Part shown: piece after piece, positions 27,705 to 36,054 of the stretch
Numbering within the stretch: position 1 is the first letter of the stretch
How the letters are laid out: each line of letters starts with the position of its first letter
Assembly (NCBI RefSeq): GCF_004341165.1
Contig: NZ_SLZR01000011.1
Coordinates: 62,001 to 126,000 of the forward strand
Direction of reading: 5' to 3'
DNA: 64,000 bases
DNA from: Reinekea marinisedimentorum
GTDB taxonomy: Bacteria; Pseudomonadota; Gammaproteobacteria; Pseudomonadales; Natronospirillaceae
The notes under the pieces: model-generated
The model's database searches: none
Told to the model about the DNA's origin: nothing
Seen by the model: only the letters and a program-made list of their open reading frames with translations
Made by a program: the position numbers and the translations under genes

Positions 27705-28567
27705 CGCCAGAGAAAGTGGTCGATTTCAGACTTCAGCTATCCAGCCAGTTACAAACCACCCTGGAAATTGAACAGCTTATTACTATTCTTTACCGGCAAC
27801 TAAAGAAGATCATGCCGGTTTCCGGCATCGAATATATGTGTGAAAAGCCACACGCCAAGGCAATAGCCGGCCGGCTGCATAAGCACCGCTGCTGCTATCA
27901 GCTCTCCATGGATAAAATGAACTTCGGGGAAATCATCTTCACGCGCAATAAAAGGTTCAGTGAAAAAGAGCTGGCTACCATTGAATCGATGATGGACCTG
28001 GTTATCTTTCCGATCCGCAACGCCCTGAAACACCTCGAAGCGCTGGCATGCGCGATGATCGACCCACTGACCGGGCTCTATAATCGTACCGCCATGTCGA
28101 TCTCGCTTACGCGGGAAATTGAGCGAGCCCGCCGCCATGAAGACCAGTCCATCAGCATCCTGGCTGTCGACATTGATCATTTTAAGTCGATTAACGATCG
28201 TTACGGTCACCTCACCGGCGATAACGTATTGCGCCAGGTGGCTCAAATCGTCCAGTCATCCATTCGCGGCTGCGATGCCAGCTTCCGCTGGGGTGGCGAA
28301 GAATTTTTGATCTGCCTGTCGAATTCCAACGCTTCTCTGGCTCATATGGTGGCTGAACGTATTCGCGAAGCCATTGCTGACAGCACCCTGCTGCCCGATA
28401 AAGAACGCCAGGTTACAGCCAGCTTCGGCATTGCCAACTACAGCAATGAATCAGACTGGCCAGCACTGGTGGATCGTGCCGACAAAGCCCTTTATAGCGC
28501 CAAAGCACAGGGCCGCAACCGCACTGTCACATCGCTGAGCCCGCAGGTGAACTCCCAGTTTGCCTGA
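27611..28567 (+). CDS. diguanylate cyclase with N-terminal GAF-like sensor
   Basis: 318 residues, no membrane segment or signal peptide, so cytoplasmic. Residues about 40-140 look like a GAF-type sensor; residues about 150-310 are a GGDEF domain with the active-site motif GGEEF intact. An RGCD inhibitory site sits five residues ahead of it, the usual RxxD c-di-GMP product-inhibition position. It should make c-di-GMP. The start codon lacks a clear ribosome site. Position after yciK matches a Pseudomonas GGDEF gene in the same neighbourhood. Confidence 0.9.
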   Translation: MANSFTQISFGTNKALPQTLVDATPVSVESLTPEKVVDFRLQLSSQLQTTLEIEQLITILYRQLKKIMPVSGIEYMCEKPHAKAIAGRLHKHRCCYQLSMDKMNFGEIIFTRNKRFSEKELATIESMMDLVIFPIRNALKHLEALACAMIDPLTGLYNRTAMSISLTREIERARRHEDQSISILAVDIDHFKSINDRYGHLTGDNVLRQVAQIVQSSIRGCDASFRWGGEEFLICLSNSNASLAHMVAERIREAIADSTLLPDKERQVTASFGIANYSNESDWPALVDRADKALYSAKAQGRNRTVTSLSPQVNSQFA

Positions 28568-28698
28568 ACCGGGCAAACCTGGCTGCCTGCAATTGTGACT
28601 TACGCCCATATCCTGCCCGGCCACTCATCCTAATTAATCATCAATAGCGCTGTTTTTTCGGGTATGGTAACCGGGACTAACTTGCTGTTATCACAGAC

Positions 28699-29271
28699 AT
28701 GAACCCAATGAACATTCTTGTAATCGACCAAATTGCTAAACGCGCCGAAACCCTGGAGCAGGCGCTGGTTAAACTTGGCCACAATGTAATGGTTCGCCCT
28801 CCGGGTAAATACGCCATTTACCAGATGGTTGAGTCGTTTCAGCCAGACGTCGTTATTGTTGATGCGGACTCACCCGACCGGGACACACTCGAAGACGTTT
28901 CAGTCACCTCTGACCGCTGCCCCCGGCCCATTATCTTTTTCGCCAACGATGAAGATGACGAGGTTATACGCCAATCCATTCAGGCAGGCGTCAGCGCTTA
29001 TATCGTCGATGGCTTGCAGCCAAACCGGGTTAAGAGCCTGCTCAATGTCGCCATCAGCCGCTTTGAGCAGCATCAGCAGCTGAAAGGCGAGCTGAAGAAA
29101 ACCCGCGATGAACTGGCCGACAGAAAAGTCATCGATAAAGCCAAAGGCCTGCTCATGAAGCACAAAGTGTGTGACGAGGAAGCCGCCTTTGCAGCCATGC
29201 GTAAAATGGCGATGAACAAGAACGTCCGCCTTGCCGAGATTGCGCAAGACGTTATTGATTTATTTGGTTAA
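28699..29271 (+). CDS. nasT: NasT-type ANTAR antiterminator response regulator
   Basis: 190 residues: an N-terminal receiver-like domain (MNILVIDQIAKRAETLEQAL, with the phosphoacceptor region VVIVDADSPD) and a C-terminal ANTAR RNA-binding domain (about 125-188, DRKVIDKAKGLLMKHKVCDEEAAFAAMRKMAM). NasT binds a two-hairpin leader RNA to prevent termination ahead of nitrate assimilation genes. It is followed by nasS, its nitrate-sensing partner. No nitrate or nitrite reductase genes follow, so the target is elsewhere. Confidence 0.92.
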   Translation: MNPMNILVIDQIAKRAETLEQALVKLGHNVMVRPPGKYAIYQMVESFQPDVVIVDADSPDRDTLEDVSVTSDRCPRPIIFFANDEDDEVIRQSIQAGVSAYIVDGLQPNRVKSLLNVAISRFEQHQQLKGELKKTRDELADRKVIDKAKGLLMKHKVCDEEAAFAAMRKMAMNKNVRLAEIAQDVIDLFG

Positions 29272-29289
29272 CGCCCATACGGATTATTT

Positions 29290-30387
29290 ATGCAAAAGAC
29301 TTCAGCCCCTACTCAGCAAACTGTTCGTATCGGCTATGTACCTTTGGTTGACGCAGCACCGCTCATTATCGCCAAAGAAGCCGGCTTCTTTCTGGAAGAA
29401 AATTTAGACATCGTATTGCACCGTGAATCCAATTGGGCAAGCATTCGGGATAAGCTGTCACTCGGCCTGATAGATGCTGCCCATATGCTGGCACCTATGG
29501 TATTTGCCAGCCATATTACTCCGCCCAACAGCCATCATGACAAATCCTTCATGACTGCGATGGCGCTGGGTTATAACGGAAATGCAATCACCCTATCCAA
29601 CCCGCTGTTTGATGAATTAAACGCCGAAGGAAAGAGCCTCGATGAAATCCTTGCAGCGCTGAAAGCCTATGTTGACGCCAGCGAAAGCAAACTGACGTTT
29701 GGCAGTGTGCATCCGTTTTCAATGCATACAAACCTACTGCTACTGCTTTTAAAGCGAGCAGGTATCGATAAAGACAAGATTGAGATTAAGGTTATCCCAC
29801 CGGTGCGCATGGTCGATGCCATACGTGACGGACTGGTTGATCTGTTCTGCGTGGGCGAACCCTGGAACACCGCCGCCCAATTTGAAAAGGCCGGTAAGAT
29901 CATCTGCTATGGCAGCGATCTCTGGAGTCACGCACCAGAAAAAGTATTAGGGCTGAACAGCAAGTTTGCCCGCCAGAACCGAGAAACACACATTAAGGTG
30001 TTAAGAGCGATTGTTCGTGCCTGCCAATGGCTGGAAGAGCCAGACCACATGGCACAGGCCGCACTGTGGCTGGCCAGTAAAAGGTACCTGGACTGCTCAT
30101 CAGACCTGCTTCTGCATGCCATGGTTAATCAGTGGCAAAACCAGGCCAATGGCTCAGCCCAGCGGAAAATATTTTTCTCGCAGAATGCCAATGCACCCTG
30201 GCCACAACATGCAAAATGGATCAGTGATGCCATATTCAACCCGCGCAATACCTTTGCAACGGATGGCCAATGGCTGACCCCACCGGATCAGATTTACGAC
30301 TGGGAAATATTCTCGCAAGTGATGACCAGCCTGGGCTTGCCGGTACCCAATACAGATGACTGCCCGGGTACCTTGCCTAAACTGTAA
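29290..30387 (+). CDS. nasS: NasS nitrate-responsive regulator (CmpA/NrtA family)
   Basis: 365 residues, similar to the nitrate-binding periplasmic proteins but with no signal peptide (opening MQKTSAPTQQTVRIGYVPLVDAAPLIIAKE), so it acts in the cytoplasm. NasS sequesters NasT until nitrate or nitrite binds. It lies 18 bases after nasT. It ends 20 bases before the convergent glucosylglycerate operon, with only a weak hairpin (GCAACC/GGTTGC) between. Confidence 0.92.
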   Translation: MQKTSAPTQQTVRIGYVPLVDAAPLIIAKEAGFFLEENLDIVLHRESNWASIRDKLSLGLIDAAHMLAPMVFASHITPPNSHHDKSFMTAMALGYNGNAITLSNPLFDELNAEGKSLDEILAALKAYVDASESKLTFGSVHPFSMHTNLLLLLLKRAGIDKDKIEIKVIPPVRMVDAIRDGLVDLFCVGEPWNTAAQFEKAGKIICYGSDLWSHAPEKVLGLNSKFARQNRETHIKVLRAIVRACQWLEEPDHMAQAALWLASKRYLDCSSDLLLHAMVNQWQNQANGSAQRKIFFSQNANAPWPQHAKWISDAIFNPRNTFATDGQWLTPPDQIYDWEIFSQVMTSLGLPVPNTDDCPGTLPKL

Positions 30388-30407
30388 TTAAAACGGGTCA
30401 GGCAACC

Positions 30408-32168
30408 TTACTGGTTGCTTAACCAAACTGTCTGATACGGGTTCAGCGCAATCTCGCTGGAGATATCGCTAACCGGGCTTTCACTGAGCAGGTCTACCCA
30501 ACTGTTCATGCTGATCAGGTTGAGCTCGCTCAAGCGCAGAGTTGCCGGCTCACAGGAAATATTACTGACGCAGAAGATGCTCTGCTTCCTATCAATACTC
30601 TGCCGCCATATTCCGAACAGCCCATCACCCAATTGCAGCGTAAACTGAGTCGCATTCGGGTGAAAGGCTTTCTGGCCCTTACGGATAGTCAACAGCTCGT
30701 TCAACCGCTTATAAACCCGGGAGTGATGCGAGCTATCATTGGTCAGCTCTTTCTGCAGCTCTGCCAGATCCCAACGGTGCCGGTTAATGTGACGATTGTG
30801 CTTGGTATTTTCCAGTCGCGCGTAATCGTTTTGCGTTCCCAGCATACTGTGAATATAAACACCCGGAATGCCCTCCAGAGAGAACATAATCTCGTGGGCA
30901 CAAATGAAACGGTCAAAATTCCATTTATCAGGCCCGTCGTGCGTCCCCTGTAAGGCATCGTACAGCGCAATATTAATTTCATAGGGCTTTGATGAACCGT
31001 CATCCATGGTGCGCATCGATACCCGCCCACCGAAGTTCATCATGGTATTGACCAGTGAGTTGATCTCTTTTTCACTCAACAACCCTTCGGCCGGGCGCAA
31101 GCCAATGCCATCATGCGATGCGATGAAATTAAAGTAAGCCGTACCGTCCTGACAAGGAGGCATACTCATCAACCACTGTTTCAGATAAGTACAGTCACCA
31201 CTGATCAGGGTATTGACCAGCAAAGGTGGCAACGAAAAGTTATACACGCAGTGTGCTTCGTTAGCGTTACCGAAGTAAGTCAGGTTTTCCTGGTTAGGAA
31301 TATTGGTTTCCGTAATGATGACGCAATCCGGGCAGCTGTGCTCAATCAGCGTTCTCAGCAGACGAATAACCTCATGCGTTTGAGGAAGGTTGATGCAGGA
31401 AGTGCCGTCTTCCTTCCATAAAAAAGCAACGGCATCGAGACGGAAAATACGAACACCCTCGTCCAGATAAAGGCGGATAATTTTCACAAACTCCAGAAGC
31501 ACGTCGGTATTTGAAAAGTCAAAGTCGACCTGATCATGGCTGAAGGTACACCAGACATGCTTAAGGCCATCCTGCGTTTCGGTTTCCCGCAGCAGTGGCG
31601 ATGTACGGGGGCGAACACACTGGCTGTGATCGATGGAGGGATCCGATGTTTTAAAATATTTATTACCCGGCGCTTCATTTTTCACAAACTGATCAAACCA
31701 AATACTTCGGCTCGAGCAGTGGTTAATCACCAGATCAGACATTAACCTAAAGTCATAAGCAATGGCGTTTATATCGCGCCAGTCACCCAGCGCTTCATTC
31801 ACCTCGGAATAGTTTATAACGGCAAAACCATCGTCTGAACTGTAGGGATAAAACGGCAGAATATGAACGGAGTTGAAAGACTCCTTTAACGGGCCGGAAA
31901 GGAACTTATGCAGCGTTTTAAGCGGCGGCTCAGTAACCTTTTGACCCTCTTTCAATTCAATACTGTCACCATAGGTAATTAATACTGAGTCCTGTTCGCT
32001 CCAGTGGTTGGTGAAGGGGATGGGATCGTTAGCAAACTCATTCAGGCGCATTTCTGCCAACAAATCATTCGCAATATCTTCAATGCTTTTTCCAAGATCA
32101 ATGTCTTTATAAATCACATCAAGGTGGCGATGAACCGTCGCCTTCAGTTTTTCAACCACTTCACTCAT
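30408..32168 (-). CDS. glucosylglycerate phosphorylase-like (GH13_18 sucrose phosphorylase family)
   Basis: 586 residues, a GH13 (alpha/beta)8 glucosyl phosphorylase. Nucleophile Asp245 in RIFRLDAVAFLW, acid/base Glu287 in IITETNIPN, and the transition-state Asp in FIASHDGIG (about residue 350). The family holds sucrose, sucrose-6-phosphate and glucosylglycerate phosphorylases; E. coli YcjM (559 residues) is the glucosylglycerate enzyme. Its position as last gene of an operon with GpgS, GpgP and a glycerate kinase makes glucosylglycerate + phosphate to glucose-1-phosphate + glycerate the likely reaction. Family secure, substrate inferred from context. Confidence 0.85.
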   Translation of the reverse strand: MSEVVEKLKATVHRHLDVIYKDIDLGKSIEDIANDLLAEMRLNEFANDPIPFTNHWSEQDSVLITYGDSIELKEGQKVTEPPLKTLHKFLSGPLKESFNSVHILPFYPYSSDDGFAVINYSEVNEALGDWRDINAIAYDFRLMSDLVINHCSSRSIWFDQFVKNEAPGNKYFKTSDPSIDHSQCVRPRTSPLLRETETQDGLKHVWCTFSHDQVDFDFSNTDVLLEFVKIIRLYLDEGVRIFRLDAVAFLWKEDGTSCINLPQTHEVIRLLRTLIEHSCPDCVIITETNIPNQENLTYFGNANEAHCVYNFSLPPLLVNTLISGDCTYLKQWLMSMPPCQDGTAYFNFIASHDGIGLRPAEGLLSEKEINSLVNTMMNFGGRVSMRTMDDGSSKPYEINIALYDALQGTHDGPDKWNFDRFICAHEIMFSLEGIPGVYIHSMLGTQNDYARLENTKHNRHINRHRWDLAELQKELTNDSSHHSRVYKRLNELLTIRKGQKAFHPNATQFTLQLGDGLFGIWRQSIDRKQSIFCVSNISCEPATLRLSELNLISMNSWVDLLSESPVSDISSEIALNPYQTVWLSNQ

Positions 32169-32183
32169 AGCAACACCTTCGGC

Positions 32184-33413
32184 TTATTTACTTTCCAAAA
32201 ATTCTTTTCGATCTTCTTCCACGGCCGTTATTAACCGATCGTAAACATCCGGCATTGCACTGACAACCCGGTTCCAGCTCGGTATAAACGGGCGCTCCAT
32301 TGGCGCTTCAAGAAAGCGCTGACCTGCCGTCATAATATTCTGGGCAAACATTTCAATGGCTTTTTCTTCCTGGTGAATATCCAGTGTCAGGCCATTCATC
32401 TTGGCATCGTTGTTATAGGTTTCAACGAAATCCAGTGCAATACGGTAGTAGGTCGCCTTCAGCGAACGGAAGGTTTCAGTCGTAAAGGTCTGACCATAGG
32501 TGGCCAGTTTACGGAACATCGCCTTGGTGATATCGATCGACATTTTCGACAGACCACCCTCGGTATTGTCGAAGCTTAGGTCCTGATGCTTATGATCGTA
32601 CGTTTCTGCAATGTCTGCCTGACACAAGCGGTTGTTCGCGTAATTACGGTACATCTCAGAAAGCACACCGATCTCCAGGCCCCAGTCACTCGGGATACGA
32701 ATATCAGTCAACACATCTTTGCGGAAAGAAAATTCCCCGGCCAATGGATAGCGGAAGCTGTCCATAAACTCCAGGTACTCGTTTTCGCCAACTGTACGCT
32801 TAAGCGCACGTATCAAAGGCGTCACCAGCAAGCGGGAAACCCGGCCGTTCATCTTGCCATTGGCTACCCGGGCGTAATAGCCCTTACAGAATTCATAATT
32901 AAACTGCGGGTGCGCCACCGGGTACAGCAGCCGCGCCAGCAAACCTCGGTCGTACGTTACGATATCGCAATCGTGCAGACCAATGGATTCAGATTTGCCG
33001 CTGGCAAGTATATAGCCCATGCAATACCAGACATTGCGCCCCTTACCCAGCTCTCTCGGCGAAACGCCCAGCTCACTCAGTTCTTTATCGAGCGCCTGCA
33101 AACGCGGGCCTTCATTCCAGAGAATTCTGTGGTGCTGTGGCAACTCGGAGAAAAACTCACAGGCATGGAAGTACTGATCCCGATCGGCGCGGTCCAGGCC
33201 GATAACAATCTCTGAAAGATAGGGTACTTCTTTAAGCTGCTTCACGATTGCCGGCAGCGCTTCGCCCTGAAGTTCGGAATAGAGGGACGGAAGAATCAGG
33301 CCCAGCGGGCGAAAGCGGGAAAAGTGTTCAAGATCGTACTCAAGCTCTTCAACGCTGCGATTAGAAAGATTGTGAAGTGTCGTAACGATACCGTTTTGAT
33401 GAAAATCAGCCAT
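32184..33413 (-). CDS. gpgS: glucosyl-3-phosphoglycerate synthase (GT81)
   Basis: 409 residues. Transfers glucose from a nucleotide donor to 3-phosphoglycerate to make glucosyl-3-phosphoglycerate. GT-A features: EIVIGLDRA, GKGRNVWYCMGYIL, and the metal-binding HDCDIVTYD (about residues 148-156). The GpgS-like lower domain EFCKGYYAR, GRVSRLL, DSFRYPLAGEFSFRK and DWGLEIG is present. The gap to the phosphatase gene upstream is 15 bases and the gap to the phosphorylase downstream is 15 bases, so this is one operon. Confidence 0.92.
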   Translation of the reverse strand: MADFHQNGIVTTLHNLSNRSVEELEYDLEHFSRFRPLGLILPSLYSELQGEALPAIVKQLKEVPYLSEIVIGLDRADRDQYFHACEFFSELPQHHRILWNEGPRLQALDKELSELGVSPRELGKGRNVWYCMGYILASGKSESIGLHDCDIVTYDRGLLARLLYPVAHPQFNYEFCKGYYARVANGKMNGRVSRLLVTPLIRALKRTVGENEYLEFMDSFRYPLAGEFSFRKDVLTDIRIPSDWGLEIGVLSEMYRNYANNRLCQADIAETYDHKHQDLSFDNTEGGLSKMSIDITKAMFRKLATYGQTFTTETFRSLKATYYRIALDFVETYNNDAKMNGLTLDIHQEEKAIEMFAQNIMTAGQRFLEAPMERPFIPSWNRVVSAMPDVYDRLITAVEEDRKEFLESK

Positions 33414-33428
33414 GTCGGTCCTCGATTA

Positions 33429-34259
33429 TTATTTAGATTCTTTAGGAGATGAATTCAATATTTTAGTTATAGCTTCAGCCCAGCCCTCCGGGCCGTATTT
33501 TTCTGTGCGATACAATGATGTTTTTTCAAGTTCAGGGAATTCGTGGGCAGGTGATCTTATTTGCACCGCTATATCTGCCTTTAACTGCATAGCGATGTCA
33601 TTTTCGCCATCACCCAGGGCGATACTTTCAAGATCAGAAACCTCCAGAAACTCGGAAAGATAGTTGTTCAGCCAAACCAGCGCAGCGCCCTTATCTGAAT
33701 TTTTTAACAGATGGACAAACCGACCGCCTTTAACAACCTGCACACCTTTTTGTGCGCAAATATCGCTGAGTGTCTGCAGTTGCTCATCACTGCCCAACCA
33801 TTGCAGCGGGTTACTGTATTCGCGCTTCAGCGCCCGCTCCGCTGCAGGCAATGACAAAGAGGTCATGTCAGCCAGTTGTTGGGCACTCATCTGGTTCATG
33901 GCAACGAAGGCACCGGAAAGCGCTTTTTCAAGCTCCACAACCAACGCGTTCCAGAAATCAATAGCCGGTGCAAAAGACTTCACCCGATAACCATCCACCT
34001 GCGGCAATTCACTGCAGGCTTCTTCGGTACAAAAGACTTTTGGGATAAAGATGGCCGCTCCATTTTCCACGATAAAGGGTGCATTAAGCTTTAACTCATG
34101 ACATAGCGGCTCTATTTCTGCCCGGGTTTTACTGGTCACCGGAACGACCGGAATACCGCTTTCATTAAGGCGTTCCAGCGCCGGCAAAGCGGCCTGATAA
34201 GAGTAGTTGTCGTGATCAAGAAGCGTGCCGTCGAGATCGGTGTAAACCACATAACTCAT
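33429..34259 (-). CDS. gpgP: glucosyl/mannosyl-3-phosphoglycerate phosphatase (HAD-IIB)
   Basis: 276 residues with all HAD motifs: YTDLDGTLLDHD (catalytic Asp pair at residues 8 and 10), PVTSKTRAE (motif II Thr/Ser), the lysine-bearing region and GDGENDIAMQLKAD (motif IV, about 226-239). The mannosyl-3-phosphoglycerate phosphatase family covers both sugars; pairing with a GpgS makes glucosyl-3-phosphoglycerate the likely substrate. It overlaps the glycerate kinase stop by 4 bases (ATGA). Confidence 0.88.
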   Translation of the reverse strand: MSYVVYTDLDGTLLDHDNYSYQAALPALERLNESGIPVVPVTSKTRAEIEPLCHELKLNAPFIVENGAAIFIPKVFCTEEACSELPQVDGYRVKSFAPAIDFWNALVVELEKALSGAFVAMNQMSAQQLADMTSLSLPAAERALKREYSNPLQWLGSDEQLQTLSDICAQKGVQVVKGGRFVHLLKNSDKGAALVWLNNYLSEFLEVSDLESIALGDGENDIAMQLKADIAVQIRSPAHEFPELEKTSLYRTEKYGPEGWAEAITKILNSSPKESK

Positions 34260-35164
34260 CGTGCTACCTCGTTGGTAATGACCTGTTGAACCTGCCGCTG
34301 ATCATTCAACAGGAAGAGATCATCTGTTTTTTCCGGCAGCACTGAAAAGCAACTCACCGTAATGCGCTCGTAGTGCTGAATAAAACGCTCCACTTCTGCA
34401 TCCGTCATAACGCCCTCCATACTGCCGCCCTGCGCCATAACGCGGGTACGCAACTTTTGCTCCTGCTCACTGCGCCAGCCCTTGACCGTATGAAAGCCGG
34501 GTGCTTTAAGCATCACTATTCTATCCAACAATGAAAAAACGGCCTGATAATCCTCAGCCAATACTTTGTTTGAATAGCTGCGCCAGGCGGCATCGGCATC
34601 TTCTGTTTTTTCAAGATCGTTTACCGGTGTGACAAGCTCGCTTTCAGACTGCGGACCCGCTCCCACACACCAGCCCTCAAATAGCACAACCTGAACCCGC
34701 TGCTCCTCAACCGGCCACTGGCTTTCCGGCAGCGGATCATCAATGGCTTTGTTAAAAGACGGAATCGGCGTAGGAAGCAAGCCATTCTTAAGGCGTTGCA
34801 GGGTATCCAGCATCAAGCCGACATTGTGGGTTCCCGGAACACCACGCGTTTTAAACAGCGGGTGGACCTTTTGCGATAAGTTTAGACGTTCCTGTTTCGA
34901 TAGGTAGAAATCATCAATGGAAAGACCAATCGCAGGGCATTGAAATTGCTGGGATAGCACATCAACCAGCAGGTCAGTCAGGGTCGATTTACCGGATCCC
35001 TGACAACCATTGATCCCGACGACGATGGGTTGAGTCGATGCAAGGGCCTGATCATATATACGTTGCGCTAATGGGAAAAAATACTTATCAGCAACCTGCT
35101 GATAACTTTCGGGAAGAGCGTGTTTTTGTAAAAACGCCTGAAGTAAGGGCTTTTCTATTTTCAC
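34256..35164 (-). CDS. D-glycerate kinase, P-loop (GLYK/YGR205W) type
   Basis: About 302 residues. P-loop GINGCQGSGKSTL followed by LSIDDFYLSKQERL and a VLFEGWCVGAGPQ Walker B-like segment, characteristic of the plant-type D-glycerate 3-kinase family (related to uridine kinase and pantothenate kinase). It would return glycerate released by the phosphorylase to 3-phosphoglycerate. The start is uncertain: GTG at 35164 (AGGT eight bases upstream) fits family length; an in-frame GTG at 35233 would add 23 residues. First gene of the operon; overlaps gpgP by 4 bases. Confidence 0.85.
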   Translation of the reverse strand: MKIEKPLLQAFLQKHALPESYQQVADKYFFPLAQRIYDQALASTQPIVVGINGCQGSGKSTLTDLLVDVLSQQFQCPAIGLSIDDFYLSKQERLNLSQKVHPLFKTRGVPGTHNVGLMLDTLQRLKNGLLPTPIPSFNKAIDDPLPESQWPVEEQRVQVVLFEGWCVGAGPQSESELVTPVNDLEKTEDADAAWRSYSNKVLAEDYQAVFSLLDRIVMLKAPGFHTVKGWRSEQEQKLRTRVMAQGGSMEGVMTDAEVERFIQHYERITVSCFSVLPEKTDDLFLLNDQRQVQQVITNEVAR

Positions 35165-35318
35165 ATGAGCTACCTGAAAAGATTCACAGTGTATTTTGCA
35201 TAATGCATACCAGTCTAATGGTAGCTCAAACACCCAAAACGGGTCATAAAGGCGAAATTAACGCCCTACAATTACACTCTCGAATCTTTTCCGCCCTAAA
35301 ACTGCACACTTACTCAGT

Positions 35319-35501
35319 TCAGGCTGGCTCCAGCTCGCTTTTTTCAAGGTAAGCGCCAATCGCGTCTATATCCATACCCGTTTCAGGAAATGGCAGACAA
35401 ACCCGATCAACCGGCAAATTTACGCTTTGACTATAAGCCCTTATAGGTTCGCGATTTTCGAACTGTTCATTTGGCGATGCATGGTCCACTCCGACAGTCA
35501 T
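35319..35501 (-). CDS. small hypothetical protein (60 aa)
   Basis: ATG at 35501 preceded by GGAG eight bases upstream; an in-frame GTG at 35513 is weaker. The product is acidic, without membrane segment or signal peptide, and ends DAIGAYLEKSELEPA. It is 154 bases upstream of the glycerate kinase gene on the same strand and could be a leader gene of that operon. I do not recognise a family. Confidence 0.45.
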   Translation of the reverse strand: MTVGVDHASPNEQFENREPIRAYSQSVNLPVDRVCLPFPETGMDIDAIGAYLEKSELEPA

Positions 35502-35752
35502 AATCTGCTCCACTATTCTTATTCAGATCGTATTCGCGTCAGAATATTGCCAATTACATACCAATCGCCTGAAAGCCCTATTATACGGGCGCCTTGGCTT
35601 TTTTGGACTGTTTTTCAGCCCGCATAGAAATGCGATTCAAGTCTCAATATGACATTTTTTGTCACAATAGCTGGCATTCCGGGGGCACGCTCCAAATGCA
35701 AGATTGTCAAATTAACATCGATCTTTCGCAGCGTGTTTCTTTATGTAATCAA
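35502..35752. other. intergenic, no gene recognised
   Basis: About 250 bases upstream of the small hypothetical gene. A short dyad TGACA/TGTCA around a T-run at about 35648-35664 is the only structure; no ORF with a ribosome site. Confidence 0.4.
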
Positions 35753-35877
35753 CCATCCGCAGGATGAGCGATGAGAGCGGATGGGTCTGCAACAGAACGC
35801 CCTACACCAAAGAGATGAAGTTTCAATCGGGTTCGATATTCAACAGGCATTAAAAAAGGGCGACAGGCGCCCTTTTT
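35753..35877 (+). ncRNA. candidate small RNA with terminal terminator
   Basis: A perfect 8-bp stem CCATCCGC/GCGGATGG (35753-35760 with 35777-35784) is followed about 70 bases later by the strong hairpin at 35853-35877. No plus-strand gene lies upstream that would need this terminator. The span therefore could be a small structured transcript. No known family is recognised and no strong promoter is visible. Confidence 0.3.
35853..35877. terminator. strong bidirectional terminator
   Basis: Perfect 10-bp stem AAAAAGGGCG/CGCCCTTTTT with loop ACAGG. On the minus strand it would end the WYL regulator transcript, now interrupted by the inserted palindromic element; on the plus strand it would end the candidate small RNA. 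Confidence 0.85.
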
Positions 35878-35887
35878 GAGTTCTTAG

Positions 35888-36043
35888 TGGGCTATGCGTA
35901 AAGTTCGGTCACTAAGGAGCACAGTAGTTCAGTGAAGATCAAGGCGAAAAAACGCAGGAATAGTGGCGCTATTTCAAGTTTTTTCAACGAAGATATTCGC
36001 TGAAATGCGAAGCGAACAGTTACCTAACTTTGCGCATGGCCCA
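35888..36043. mobile_element. 156-bp palindromic MITE-like element
   Basis: Terminal inverted repeats of 26 bases match at 22 positions (starting TGGGCTATGCG and ending GCGCATGGCCCA). Inner arms also pair: AGTTCAGTGAAGATC with GATATTCGCTGAAAT, and GAAAAAAC/GTTTTTTC at the centre. The four bases TTAG occur directly on both flanks (35884-35887 and 36044-36047), as expected for a target duplication. No coding capacity. It lies between the WYL regulator stop and its likely terminator. Confidence 0.6.
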
Positions 36044-36054
36044 TTAGCTACAGC

